Shown here piece by piece: positions 22,334 to 32,402 of a stretch of DNA of 53,679 nt (position 1 is the stretch's first letter; every line of letters starts with the position of its first letter). This DNA is from Pyrinomonadaceae bacterium. Lineage in GTDB: Bacteria > Acidobacteriota > Blastocatellia > Pyrinomonadales > Pyrinomonadaceae. Under the pieces are notes generated by a model, which searched no databases, had not been told where the DNA came from, and was given only the letters and a program-made list of their open reading frames with translations. The position numbers and the translations under genes are program-made. The DNA lies in contig JAVEDE010000012.1 in assembly GCA_030841105.1 (NCBI GenBank), positions 71,079 through 124,757 on the forward strand. The letters run 5' to 3'.

Positions 22334-25132
22334 ATGAAACGAAACATAACAGCCTTCATCCTCGTCGCCCTGTTCGCGTCCGCCGCGGCCTCGTCGCAGC
22401 CGGAGATTCGCGCCGCGCAAGGAGCGTCAACGTCAACTGCCGCAGTCGCGCCGTCAACGTCTTCAACGTCACCGACGCCGACGCAAGAGCCGCAGCCGCC
22501 GGTCTCGACAGTGGCGGACGTGAAAGCGACAGACGCAAAAGTGGAAGACGTGAAAGTGTCGGACGTGAAGGTGGCCGACGTGAAGGTATCGGGCGCGCTC
22601 GTTCCTGCCGCCGTCGCCGCTGCTACTCCGAAGGTTGCGCCGAAGAGTGCGGGCGTGGCGTTGCCGCCGGAGAAGGCCGCGCCCGTCACCGTTGCGCGCT
22701 TCGAGCGTGCGCCTTTGATTGACGGCAAGTTGGACGAAGAGGTGTGGAAGACGGCCGTCGCCCTCAAGGACTTTTACCAGATTCAACCGGGCGACAACAT
22801 CAAGCCGTCGCGTGCGACCGAGGCGTGGCTCGGTTACGACGCGAAGTTTCTCTACTTCGCCGTGCGCGCGTGGGACGAACCGGACAAGGTGCGCGCCACC
22901 GTCGCGCGGCGCGACAACGTGTTCGGCGAAGACAACGTGCGTATCTTCCTCGACACCTTCAACGACCAGCGCAAGGCTTACGTGCTCGGCTTCAACCCGC
23001 TCGGCGTGCAGCAGGACGGCGTGTTGACCGAAGGGCAGGGCACGGATTTCAGCGTGGACATCGTGATGGAGTCGAAGGGCGTGTTGACGAGCGACGGCTG
23101 GACGCTCGAAGTGGCGATCCCGTTCAAGTCTCTGCGCTACGAGGCGGGCAAGGATAAACTCTGGGGCTTCCACCTGTGGCGCAACATTGATCGTTTCAAC
23201 GACGAGATAGATTCGTGGATGCCCATCTCGCGCGACAAGTCGGGCACGCTCAATCAGGCCGGACACCTGACGGGACTCGAAGGCGTCTCCACCGAACGCT
23301 CGCTCGAACTGATTCCGAGTTTCACCGTCTCCGAGACGGGCAAGCGCGTCCGCACCATCCGGCCGAGCGTCGTCTCGCGCAATCCGAATTTGTTCGACCC
23401 CGGCCGCTTCGTCAATCAACCTGTTGAACTCGACCCCGGCATCAGCGCGAAGTTCGGCCTGACGCCGACCGTCACGCTCGACTTCGCTTTGAACCCAGAC
23501 TTCGCGCAGGTCGAAGCCGACGCGACGGTGGTGACGGCCAACCAACGCTTCCCGATCTTCTTCGAGGAGAAGCGGCCGTTCTTTCTCGAAGGCATCGAAA
23601 TCTTTCGCACGCAGATCGCCGCCGTCCACACGCGCGCCATCGTTGACCCCGACATGGCCGTCAAACTCACGGGCAAGCGCGGCCGCAACACCTTCGGCCT
23701 CCTCGTCGCCTCGGACAACGCGCCCGGCAACTTCACCGACGAGGAGCGCGAAGAGACGCTCGACGAGTTGCAGACCTTGCGCGCGCCGCGAGGCTTGAAC
23801 GAGAGCGAGCGAAACTATCTCGCGCGTCTGGACGAGGCGCGGCTCTCCGAGTTTCAGTTCAACCGCGTGCTCGACAAGAACGCGCTCATCGCCGTCTTGC
23901 GTTTGAAGCGCGACGTGGGGAAGGAGAACTCTGTCGGCCTGCTCGCCACGAGTTACAACTTCGTCGAGAAGCATAACCAGATCGGCGGTCTCGACGGACG
24001 CTTTCGTCTCAACAAGCAGACGGTCTTGGACGTGCAGGTGCTCGGCACGCACTCGCGCCGCTTCTTCTACGATCCGGATCGCGACGAGTCGGTCTATCGC
24101 AACGGGCAGGGCTTCGCCTACGCCTACGACCTCGACAAGAGCGGGCGGCATTTCAGCGTCAACGTCAACGGCGTCGGGCGCACGCGCGACTACCGCGCCG
24201 ACGTGGGCTTCACGCGCCGCACCAACACCAACAACCATAACCTCAATCTGAGTTACAACTCCGAGCCGAAGCCGAAGGCTAAGATCGTCTCCTACAGTCT
24301 CTACAATTACCTCGGCGGCAATCACGACTGGGCGGGCAACTTGCAGAACTGGAACGACGAGTTTCAGTTCGGCCTGAACTTCCAACGCCAGACCTTCTTC
24401 CGCGTGGGTTACAACGGCGGCTACGAGCGCGTCTTCGAGTCGGAGTTCGGCGCGAACCGCAGGCCGGGACGCGCGGGCGCGTTTGCGGGCGACAACTCCG
24501 AGCGCGGCGCGACGCTCAAAAACGTCTTCGCCTACGGCGGCTCGACCGTCAACAAAAAACTCTCCTTCTTCAACTTCTTCGGCTACCGCTGGGGGCAACT
24601 CGATTTCGATTTCGGCAGCGACCCGAAGTACCCGCGCGTCAGCCCCTCGGCCATCGCCGCGCGCGAGGCGCAATCGGACGGCCTCTGCGACGGCGAGACG
24701 CCGCCCGCCGTCTGCTCCGGCGCGCTCGACCCCGGCGCGGCCAACCTCCTGCAATACAGTCTCGACGTGACGTACAAGCCGACGACCGCGCTCAACAGTT
24801 CGCTCTCCTTCACCAAGAACCGCCTGACGCGCCGCGACAACGGACTCGTCGCTTTCGACACGAACATCCTGACGCTACGCACCACCTACCAGTTCACGCG
24901 CTTCCTCGCCCTGCGCGCCCGCGTTGACTACGACACGCTCGCCGCGAACGCGCACGGGCAGTTTCTCCTGGGGTGGACGCCGAATCCGGGGACGGCCTTC
25001 TACGCAGGCTACAATGACGACCTCAACCGCGACGGCTTCAACCGCTTCACAGGCCAACTCGAACCCGGTTTCCGACGCAACGGTCGCACCTTCTTCATCA
25101 AGATGTCCTACCTCATCCGGCGCAGTTTCTAA
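22334..25132 (+). CDS. DUF5916 outer-membrane protein with N-terminal CBM9-like domain
   Basis: 932 residues from ATG 22334; upstream codons in the same frame do not look coding. A signal peptide (NITAFILVALFASAAASSQP) comes first. A low-complexity stretch follows at ~57-92, made of near-repeats VADVKATDAKVEDVKVSDVK. Then comes a family-9 carbohydrate-binding-like domain (RFERAPLIDGKLDEEVWKTA, WLGYDAKFLYFAVRAWDEPD, DNVRIFLDTFNDQRKAYVLG). The C-terminal ~600 residues are the DUF5916 part, with alternating aromatic/polar strands and a terminal aromatic residue (MSYLIRRSF) as in outer-membrane barrels. Sugar binding and barrel insertion are inferred. The ligand is unknown. Confidence 0.82.
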   Translation: MKRNITAFILVALFASAAASSQPEIRAAQGASTSTAAVAPSTSSTSPTPTQEPQPPVSTVADVKATDAKVEDVKVSDVKVADVKVSGALVPAAVAAATPKVAPKSAGVALPPEKAAPVTVARFERAPLIDGKLDEEVWKTAVALKDFYQIQPGDNIKPSRATEAWLGYDAKFLYFAVRAWDEPDKVRATVARRDNVFGEDNVRIFLDTFNDQRKAYVLGFNPLGVQQDGVLTEGQGTDFSVDIVMESKGVLTSDGWTLEVAIPFKSLRYEAGKDKLWGFHLWRNIDRFNDEIDSWMPISRDKSGTLNQAGHLTGLEGVSTERSLELIPSFTVSETGKRVRTIRPSVVSRNPNLFDPGRFVNQPVELDPGISAKFGLTPTVTLDFALNPDFAQVEADATVVTANQRFPIFFEEKRPFFLEGIEIFRTQIAAVHTRAIVDPDMAVKLTGKRGRNTFGLLVASDNAPGNFTDEEREETLDELQTLRAPRGLNESERNYLARLDEARLSEFQFNRVLDKNALIAVLRLKRDVGKENSVGLLATSYNFVEKHNQIGGLDGRFRLNKQTVLDVQVLGTHSRRFFYDPDRDESVYRNGQGFAYAYDLDKSGRHFSVNVNGVGRTRDYRADVGFTRRTNTNNHNLNLSYNSEPKPKAKIVSYSLYNYLGGNHDWAGNLQNWNDEFQFGLNFQRQTFFRVGYNGGYERVFESEFGANRRPGRAGAFAGDNSERGATLKNVFAYGGSTVNKKLSFFNFFGYRWGQLDFDFGSDPKYPRVSPSAIAAREAQSDGLCDGETPPAVCSGALDPGAANLLQYSLDVTYKPTTALNSSLSFTKNRLTRRDNGLVAFDTNILTLRTTYQFTRFLALRARVDYDTLAANAHGQFLLGWTPNPGTAFYAGYNDDLNRDGFNRFTGQLEPGFRRNGRTFFIKMSYLIRRSF

Positions 25133-25151
25133 CCTCGCGCCGGGGAGCAAA

Positions 25152-25232
25152 TTTGGAGGGGCGGCCGTCTCAAATTCCGTTCGCGCGTTATGCAGGCACG
25201 CGGACGGCGAATGAGACGGCCGCCCCTCCAAA
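25152..25232. terminator. Perfect 21-bp inverted repeat followed by T-rich tract
   Basis: Positions 25152-25172 and 25212-25232 are exact reverse complements, and CTCGTTTTATC follows on the plus strand. The element lies 20 bases after the DUF5916 stop, so a rho-independent terminator is plausible. Confidence 0.7.
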
Positions 25233-25352
25233 CTCGTTTTATCGGCGGAATTTCCCTTTTCCCGCCGTTCGCTTTACTTTTATCCCGCCCGTCTGAAACT
25301 TTTCGCGCCCGAACCGCACTAACACACTGGACGACGGACGAAGCAGATAGTT

Positions 25353-25979
25353 ATGGAAGCAATCAGCGGGACATTGACGGTCGAACCACAGTCGGCGGGC
25401 GCACACGCGAAGCCTTTGATGAATAGTCCTGAGCAACTCATCGCAGCGGCGCGTCGCGGCGACCATGATGCCTTCCGACACCTCTTCGACAGGTGGGCGC
25501 GCCCCGTCGTCTCCTTCGTCTACGACATGGTGGCCGACCGCGCGCTCGCGGAGGATTTGACGCAGGAGACCTTCGTCCGCGCCTACAAGTATCTGGACGC
25601 GCTGCGCGACGAGACGAAGTTTTCGACGTGGCTTTTCAGCATCGCCAAGAACGTCGCGCGCGAGCATTTGCGCTCGGCGCACAGCCGCAGCAAGAAGGTT
25701 GATCTCGATGACGAGACGGTGCTTGAGTTGCAGGACGAGCGGCCGACGCCTGCGGGCGCGTTGCTCGACAAGGAGTTGAACGGCGTCGTGCGCCACGCGC
25801 TCGGCGCGCTCGACGAGGACAAGCGTCTGGTCTTCACGTTGAAAATTTTCCAGCAGCGCAGCTACGAGGAGATCGCGGAGATCACGGGTTTTTCCGTGCC
25901 GAAGGTGAAGACCGATCTGCACCGCGCGCGCACAGAGATGCGGCGGCGCATGAGTCCTTATCTGGGGGTGAAGCAATGA
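25353..25979 (+). CDS. ECF-type RNA polymerase sigma factor
   Basis: 208 residues from ATG 25353; an ATG at 25420 (MNSPEQLIAAARRGDHDAF) is an equally reasonable start. Region 2: DAFRHLFDRWARPVVSFVYD, DLTQETFVRAYKYLDAL and FSTWLFSIAKNVAREHLRS. Region 4: LGALDEDKRLVFTLKIFQQR then YEEIAEITGFSVPKVKTDLH. The gene overlaps its anti-sigma partner by four bases (ATGA), so the two are translationally coupled. It is the third sigma/anti-sigma pair in the window. Its likely outputs are the two DUF4097 genes that follow. Confidence 0.92.
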   Translation: MEAISGTLTVEPQSAGAHAKPLMNSPEQLIAAARRGDHDAFRHLFDRWARPVVSFVYDMVADRALAEDLTQETFVRAYKYLDALRDETKFSTWLFSIAKNVAREHLRSAHSRSKKVDLDDETVLELQDERPTPAGALLDKELNGVVRHALGALDEDKRLVFTLKIFQQRSYEEIAEITGFSVPKVKTDLHRARTEMRRRMSPYLGVKQ

Positions 25980-26941
25980 AGTGTGAGGAATGCAGCGCGC
26001 CCGCGCTCGAAGAATTTCTGGACGGCGAACTCGACGCGCGACGCGCCGCCGAACTGAGCGCGCACCTCGCCGCCTGCCGCGCCTGCGCCGCACGCTACGA
26101 CGAACTGCTCGACGAGCAATCGTTGTACGCGAGCTACGAGCGCGATCTCAATGCGACGCCGCAAGCGTTGTGGACGGGCGTCGCGGCGCGCATCGCAAAG
26201 GAGGATCGCCTGAGCGGGCGCGAGCAATCGCCCGTCGTCGCTGCCGGGGCGGGCCTGCCGGGGCGAGTCCGCGCGTGGTTTGCGAGCGCGCTCGTCGTCC
26301 CGCGTTTCAGCCCCGCGCTCACGGCCGCGATGATGCTCCTCGCCATCGGCGCGACGGCCGTCGTCATGCGTTATACGAATCAGCAACCCGCGATTGAGCC
26401 GCGCGAGATCGCCTCCGGTTCAACGTCGCACCCGTCGGCGACTCCGGTGAACATCACGCCGCCGACGCCCGAAGCGACTTCGACCACCGCGTCGCCAAAC
26501 GTCGAGCCTAACGGCGGCATGACGAACGTCCAGACGGACGCACCCGGCAAAGTTCAGCCGACGGAATCGCAGCGCAAGCGAAACCAGCCGGAGCGCAAAT
26601 CAGTCGTGCCGTCGAACGACCCGGCGCAGGTGTTGGCCGCCAGTCAAAACAACGAGATCGTCAGGCGGCAACGCGCCACCGAACGGCTCGTGCGCGAGGC
26701 TGAGTCGAAATATCTCGCGGCGATCAAGATGCTGTCGGAGGACGTGAACCTCAAGCGCACGCGGCTCGACCCGCAGGTCGCCGCGCGCTTTGACGAGACG
26801 CTCGCCACCATTGATCGCTCCATCGCCGAGACGCGCCGCACCGTGCTCCGGCAGCGCAACGACCCGGTCGCCGTCCAGTACATGCTCTCGGCTTACGCCA
26901 AGAAGGTCGAAGTGATGCGCGAGATGGCCGCGCTTGACTAA
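25976..26941 (+). CDS. Transmembrane zf-HC2 anti-sigma factor
   Basis: 321 residues, overlapping the sigma gene by four bases. The zinc finger is MKCEECSAPALEEFLDGELD, then ELSAHLAACRACAARYDELL (C-x2-C...H-x3-C-x2-C). One membrane segment lies near residues 112-132 (FSPALTAAMMLLAIGATAVV). A Ser/Thr/Pro/Asn-rich spacer follows, then a helical C-terminal region (NEIVRRQRATERLVREAESK to EVMREMAALD) that would lie outside. The architecture matches the 17096 anti-sigma: finger, one membrane pass, disordered spacer and helical tail. This suggests the two modules arose by duplication. Confidence 0.86.
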   Translation: MKCEECSAPALEEFLDGELDARRAAELSAHLAACRACAARYDELLDEQSLYASYERDLNATPQALWTGVAARIAKEDRLSGREQSPVVAAGAGLPGRVRAWFASALVVPRFSPALTAAMMLLAIGATAVVMRYTNQQPAIEPREIASGSTSHPSATPVNITPPTPEATSTTASPNVEPNGGMTNVQTDAPGKVQPTESQRKRNQPERKSVVPSNDPAQVLAASQNNEIVRRQRATERLVREAESKYLAAIKMLSEDVNLKRTRLDPQVAARFDETLATIDRSIAETRRTVLRQRNDPVAVQYMLSAYAKKVEVMREMAALD

Positions 26942-26998
26942 AACGAAGTGGCTGTGCTCGACCGGAAGGAATTTGATATTACCGCCAGCGGAAATTTG

Positions 26999-27048
26999 AA
27001 CGTCATTCGGACTCAAGAGTAACGTCATTCAGACAACTCGGACTCAAG
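26999..27048. promoter_or_regulatory. Direct repeats upstream of the DUF4097 gene
   Basis: AACGTCATTC occurs at 26999-27008 and 27021-27030, and CGGACTCAAG at 27008-27017 and 27039-27048. They are offset by 22 and 31 bases and lie immediately before the ATG at 27053. They could be regulator sites or slippage products. Confidence 0.4.
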
Positions 27049-27052
27049 TGTT

Positions 27053-28564
27053 ATGAACAAGAAAACTCTGACAGCTTTCATCGTCGCCTTCGCCATCATT
27101 CACGGCACGGCGTTACCGGCACACACGCACGCACGGGCGCAGCAGCCCGCCGCCGCGTCATCCACACAGGGCGGCTCGGTCTCGATCAACAACACGGCCG
27201 GGCGCGTGCAGATCAAGTTGGAACGCGGCAGTCGCGTCGCGATCAGCAACCGCTACGGGCGCATCACGATCACGGGTTGGGACGGCGACACGGTAGAGGC
27301 CACGGCGTCGAGCGAGAAGGGCGCGGAGGCCGTGCAGGTGGAGATGACGGCCGACCCGTCCGCGCCGCGCAACGTGCTCTCGCTCACCGTGCCCGGCCGC
27401 CGCGGCCAGCGCGGCACGCCGTTCCCGTTCGTCTACACGAACCCCAACATAGACATCCAGCCGTTCATTTACGTCAACCCCGACCTCGACCCTCCGAACA
27501 ACCCGACGCCTGCGCCCGCGCCCGCCCCGCGCATCTACCCCGTCGCCCCGGCGCAGAGCCGGACGCCGCCCGCGGCGAAGGTGAAGCCCGCGAAGCCCGT
27601 CGCAAAGGCCAAGCCGCAACGCGACAACAACAACAACGATAACGACGACAACGACGATAACGACAACAACAACGTCATCATCGTCCCGATGCCCGACCTC
27701 AGCGAAATACCCGACGCGCCCGAAGCAGCGGCGATCGCGCCCGTTGCGCCGCCGCGCCAGCCTGCGCCCGCCGCGAAAGCAGGGGCGCGCGGCATCGGCG
27801 GCGGTGCGGGCGGCGGCATGGGCGGAGGGTTCGGGGCAGGCATAGGTGGAGGGAGCGGCGGCGAGGGCGAGGGCATCAGCCTCAACGTGCGGATGCCGCG
27901 CTACGCCATGCTCGACGCCATCGAAGTGCGCTCCGGCGACGTGAACATCTCGGACATAGACGGCCCCGTCTCGGTCTCCGGCGGCAACAGCAACATCACC
28001 GTCAGCCGCGTCGGCGCGCTCGAAGTGCGCGCGCGTTCCGGCAACATCAACGTGGACGGCGTGGAGGGTCTCGTCTACATCGTCGCGACGAGCGGCAAGA
28101 TCGTCGTCCGCCGCACGAACGGCGACGTGCGCGCCACGTCCATCAACGGCGACATCAACATCCAGTGCGTGCGCGGGCGTGTGGACGCCAGCAACGCGCG
28201 CGGCGGCATCGTCCTCAACGCCATCGAGGGCGACGTGGAGGCTTCCAACACCGACTCCGACATTCACTTCACGGGCGCGATCCGGCGCGCGGGACGCTAC
28301 CGTCTGAAGTCAATGGAGGGGCGCGTCATCATGGCAATCCCCGAAGGCTCGCCGGGCTTCACGGCCATTCTCGCCTCTTACAACAAGGACGTGATCACGT
28401 CGTTCCCCATCACCACCGACACGCTGGCGGGCGGCAGCACGCGCGTCAACCGCCGCATCGTGGTCAGGCAGGGCGACGGGCTGGCGCAGATCACGCTCGA
28501 CTCCTTCGGTCAACCCGTTTACCTGACGAAACTCCCGGCCAATTCGGCCACCACCTGCAAGTAA
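27053..28564 (+). CDS. Exported DUF4097-type beta-repeat protein with disordered linker
   Basis: 503 residues. A signal peptide (TLTAFIVAFAIIHGTALPAH) comes first. The first beta block includes INNTAGRVQIKLERGSRVAI and NRYGRITITGWDGDTVEA. A long Pro/Ala/Lys linker includes an Asn/Asp tract near 190-208 and a Gly tract near 250-280. The second beta block has repeated DUF4097-like turns (VRSGDVNISDIDGPVSVSGG, ARSGNINVDGVEGLVYIVAT, SINGDINIQCVRGRVDAS). Such repeats form a right-handed beta-helix-like stack. It is probably surface or periplasmic; no enzymatic motif is seen. It lies 111 bases after the anti-sigma gene, with 19 bases to the next gene, so it is probably co-expressed. Confidence 0.82.
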   Translation: MNKKTLTAFIVAFAIIHGTALPAHTHARAQQPAAASSTQGGSVSINNTAGRVQIKLERGSRVAISNRYGRITITGWDGDTVEATASSEKGAEAVQVEMTADPSAPRNVLSLTVPGRRGQRGTPFPFVYTNPNIDIQPFIYVNPDLDPPNNPTPAPAPAPRIYPVAPAQSRTPPAAKVKPAKPVAKAKPQRDNNNNDNDDNDDNDNNNVIIVPMPDLSEIPDAPEAAAIAPVAPPRQPAPAAKAGARGIGGGAGGGMGGGFGAGIGGGSGGEGEGISLNVRMPRYAMLDAIEVRSGDVNISDIDGPVSVSGGNSNITVSRVGALEVRARSGNINVDGVEGLVYIVATSGKIVVRRTNGDVRATSINGDINIQCVRGRVDASNARGGIVLNAIEGDVEASNTDSDIHFTGAIRRAGRYRLKSMEGRVIMAIPEGSPGFTAILASYNKDVITSFPITTDTLAGGSTRVNRRIVVRQGDGLAQITLDSFGQPVYLTKLPANSATTCK

Positions 28565-28583
28565 TTCAGAGAGGTAAGCACGG

Positions 28584-30458
28584 ATGAAACTCTGTAGACT
28601 ATTCAGCGCATCCCTCATCGCCGCGGCCGCCCTCGCCGCCTCGTCTTCTTTCGCCTTCACGGGTTGGCACGCGCGGGCGCAGGACAAAGAGAAGAACAAA
28701 ACGAAGACGCCGGACGCGCGCGTCGCCCCCGAAGCACGTGGCGAGCAATCGGACTGGTCTATCGCGATGCCGATGCCGGTCATCGCCCCCGTCGTCATCC
28801 CCGACTTCAACATCGAAGTGCCCGACATTCATGTCGAAGCGCCCGACATCAACATCAACATGGGCGGCTACTGGTTCGACGACGGCGACATGGACGGCGG
28901 CCAGCGCACCGAGCGCGAAGAGTTGCGGCAGACCTACCACCTCTCGCCCGGCGCGCGTGTCGAACTCTCGAACATCAACGGCTCGATTGACGTGGACACA
29001 ATTGACGGTAACGCCGCCGAACTACGCATCACGAGTTACTCGCGCGATCCGAACCCGCGCAAGCTGGCGGTCGAACAGACGGCTTCGAGTCTCGCCGTGC
29101 GCGGCGAAGCGCGTCGCCGGAAAGGCGACCGGGACAACATGAACTTCGACGACACGAGTTATCGCGTCGCCTTGAAGTTGCCGCGCCGCGTCGAGTTGAC
29201 GGTCGTGGGCGCGAGCGGCGACGTGCGCGTCGGCGAACTCGATGGCTCGATCCGCCTCACGAACGTGAGCGGGAGCGTCGGCGTGGCGCAGGCCGCCGGG
29301 TCGGCCGAGGTGTCGCAGGTGAGCGGCAGCGTCACTTTGCAGATGGCGAAGCTCGGCGCGGGCGGCGTGCGCGTCGGGGGCGTGAGCGGCAAAGTCTCTC
29401 TGCGCTTCATGGACGACGTGAATGCGGATTTGCAGACCACAGGGATCAAGGGCAAGGTCTACGTCGAACTGGCGAACGTGTCGGTGCAGGGCGAGATGAA
29501 CCGCGCGGACTTTCGCGCGCGCATCGGGACGGGCGGCGTGCCCATCAATATCTCCGACGTGACGGGCAGCGTCCGTCTCGCGCGCGGCCGCACGGTCGCG
29601 GAGATGCTCGGCGCGTTGAAGACCTCCGAGCGCGGCCTGACGCGCATGGAGACGGCGCGCGATCTGACCCTGCACGTCGGCAACCGGCAGGTGCGGCAGG
29701 CGTTCGTCGAAGCTCTGGGCGGCGAGCAGAACGGCACGGTGAAGATGACGGCCGCGCGCGCCCTCGCGCCCTACGTCGCCGAACCGGAAGTGCGCGAGGC
29801 TTTCATGAAGTCAATCGAGACGGAGAGCGGCAACGGCATCGTGCGGATGACGGCCGTGCGCGCCATCGGGAGGCAGTACGCGGCGGACAAGTCCGTGCGC
29901 GACACGCTGCTGCGCATCCTTGCCGCCGAACAGAACGATCTGGTGCGCTTGAATATCGTCGGCGCAATCGGCAAGTACGCGGACGAGGCGAACGTGCAGC
30001 GCGCGCTCGGCGAGGCTTTGAAGAACGACCGCAGCGACATCGTGCGGATGCGCGCGGCGTCTGCGCTCGCCAAGCGCGCCGACAACGCGGAAGTGTACGA
30101 ACTGTTGTTGAACGCCGCGCGCAACGACAAGAAAGTGATCGTGCGCGCGAACGCCCTCGGCGGCCTGCGCAGCCGGATTAAAGAGCGACCCGAACTGCGC
30201 GAGTTGTTCGTCGGCTATCTCGAACACGAGTCGGCCGTCATGCAGTACAAAGCGTTGCAGGGGCTGGTTGATCTCGGCGACCCCGCGTTGAAGACACGCC
30301 TCGTCGAGAAGGCGAAGGAGTTGATAGGCGTGCAGACGCGTCGCGGGTGGGGCAATCAGATGTTGCTCGACACGTTGCTCCTGCTCCGCCGCCTCGACGC
30401 GCAGGAGGCCGACCGCGTGTTGGAACAACTCGGGAGCGAGCGCATGAAGAGTTATTAA
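28584..30458 (+). CDS. Exported DUF4097 beta-repeat domain fused to a HEAT-repeat domain
   Basis: 624 residues. A signal peptide (LFSASLIAAAALAASSSFAF) leads. Residues ~100-335 are DUF4097-like (LSPGARVELSNINGSIDVDT, VVGASGDVRVGELDGSIRLT, VSGSVGVAQAAGSAEVSQVS). From ~340 to the end come HEAT-like helical repeats of about 38 residues (LGGEQNGTVKMTAARALAPY, SGNGIVRMTAVRAIGRQYAA, EQNDLVRLNIVGAIGKYADE). It combines the two repeat types that otherwise appear separately in this window. AGAGGTAAG precedes the ATG. It is extracytoplasmic; protein binding is the likely role, with no catalytic residues evident. Confidence 0.82.
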   Translation: MKLCRLFSASLIAAAALAASSSFAFTGWHARAQDKEKNKTKTPDARVAPEARGEQSDWSIAMPMPVIAPVVIPDFNIEVPDIHVEAPDININMGGYWFDDGDMDGGQRTEREELRQTYHLSPGARVELSNINGSIDVDTIDGNAAELRITSYSRDPNPRKLAVEQTASSLAVRGEARRRKGDRDNMNFDDTSYRVALKLPRRVELTVVGASGDVRVGELDGSIRLTNVSGSVGVAQAAGSAEVSQVSGSVTLQMAKLGAGGVRVGGVSGKVSLRFMDDVNADLQTTGIKGKVYVELANVSVQGEMNRADFRARIGTGGVPINISDVTGSVRLARGRTVAEMLGALKTSERGLTRMETARDLTLHVGNRQVRQAFVEALGGEQNGTVKMTAARALAPYVAEPEVREAFMKSIETESGNGIVRMTAVRAIGRQYAADKSVRDTLLRILAAEQNDLVRLNIVGAIGKYADEANVQRALGEALKNDRSDIVRMRAASALAKRADNAEVYELLLNAARNDKKVIVRANALGGLRSRIKERPELRELFVGYLEHESAVMQYKALQGLVDLGDPALKTRLVEKAKELIGVQTRRGWGNQMLLDTLLLLRRLDAQEADRVLEQLGSERMKSY

Positions 30459-30522
30459 GAGGGAAGTTAAGAGTTGTTGATAGGGAAGCTTGCTTTAAGT
30501 TTAATTGTTCCTTTGAGCGTGC

Positions 30523-30641
30523 ACCACAGAGACGCGGAGAGCACAGAGAAAAGCCGAGCCGGATTTGAGATCGCAAATTTGAGATCGTGAGTTTGAGATC
30601 AACTCCTGCTTTCCTCCGTGCCCCCTCCGTGTCTTCGTAGT
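30523..30641. repeat. Imperfect inverted repeat with an internal 14-bp tandem repeat
   Basis: A purine-rich arm (30523-30551) is roughly complemented at 30610-30641. Between them TTTGAGATC occurs three times at exactly 14-base spacing (30564, 30578, 30592). The element lies in the 275-base gap after the DUF4097-HEAT gene, where no gene is seen. Confidence 0.6.
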
Positions 30642-30733
30642 TATCTCGCCCTACTGCGCATCCGAAAATTCGTAACCGTAAAAAGAGTCTCCGCGTTTGC
30701 GCTGGCGTTCGCGCCGTCTGTAGAATCGGGCGC

Positions 30734-31825
<1,092 letters not shown>

Positions 31826-31855
31826 ATCGTCGGGTGTCGGTTGAGAGAATCAAGT

Positions 31856-32359
31856 GTGAGCCGAAGTGAGCTACTAAAGCAGAAGATACTCGCGGCGTTC
31901 GGCGATGTTCCACGCCCCGATTTGAGCCGCATCCGCCAACTGGGATGTTGCGAGGAGCACGATTCGGATTTCGACTGGTATCGGCAACACTCCTGGCAAG
32001 AACTTGAGAAGGAGATCGGCGCGCCACACTTCGACCGGATCGAGTTCTTCGCGCTGCACCCCGTAGCCTATCACTACTTCGTGCCGGGCATTCTCTTGGG
32101 GACGCTGGAAGCCATCGTGACAACTAAGGAAAGCTATAGTCTCGTTGAGGAGGATTGGATTCCCAATCTTACTCCTCGGAAAAGTCACGTCGAGATTTTC
32201 GAGCAGGAATATCTGCCGCTATTCACCGCACCGCAGCGGGACGCGGTGGCGAGTTTTCTTGAGTTCTACTACGAGTGGGAAGAGGAGCGGCAGGGCTACG
32301 CTGTGAAAGATGATGACTACAAGCGGGAGCTAATTCAGATATGGCGCGCCAAAACCTAG
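31856..32359 (+). CDS. DUF6714-like hypothetical protein, atypical composition
   Basis: About 167 residues from GTG 31856 (GAGAG eight bases before); a TTG at 31841 is the alternative. Residues: KQKILAAFGDVPRPDLSRIR, LGCCEEHDSDFDWYRQHSWQ, FFALHPVAYHYFVPGILLGT. The pattern of an N-terminal helix, a Cys-Cys-Asp/Glu turn, and a hydrophobic HPVAYHYFVPG segment recalls DUF6714, a small family of unknown function. GC content and third-position usage are visibly lower than in both neighbours. It interrupts the adenylating and reductase genes, so recent acquisition is likely. It is soluble. Confidence 0.6.
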   Translation: MSRSELLKQKILAAFGDVPRPDLSRIRQLGCCEEHDSDFDWYRQHSWQELEKEIGAPHFDRIEFFALHPVAYHYFVPGILLGTLEAIVTTKESYSLVEEDWIPNLTPRKSHVEIFEQEYLPLFTAPQRDAVASFLEFYYEWEEERQGYAVKDDDYKRELIQIWRAKT

Positions 32360-32402
32360 CGAAGGAATAGACCGGGCATCACACCCTAAAGTTCACTTTA
32401 TC

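Noticed and set aside
22469..24754. 761-codon open frame on the minus strand opposite the DUF5916 gene
   Set aside because: Antisense of a strongly supported gene. The long frame comes from high GC at third positions; composition is Arg/Val/Glu-rich without motifs.
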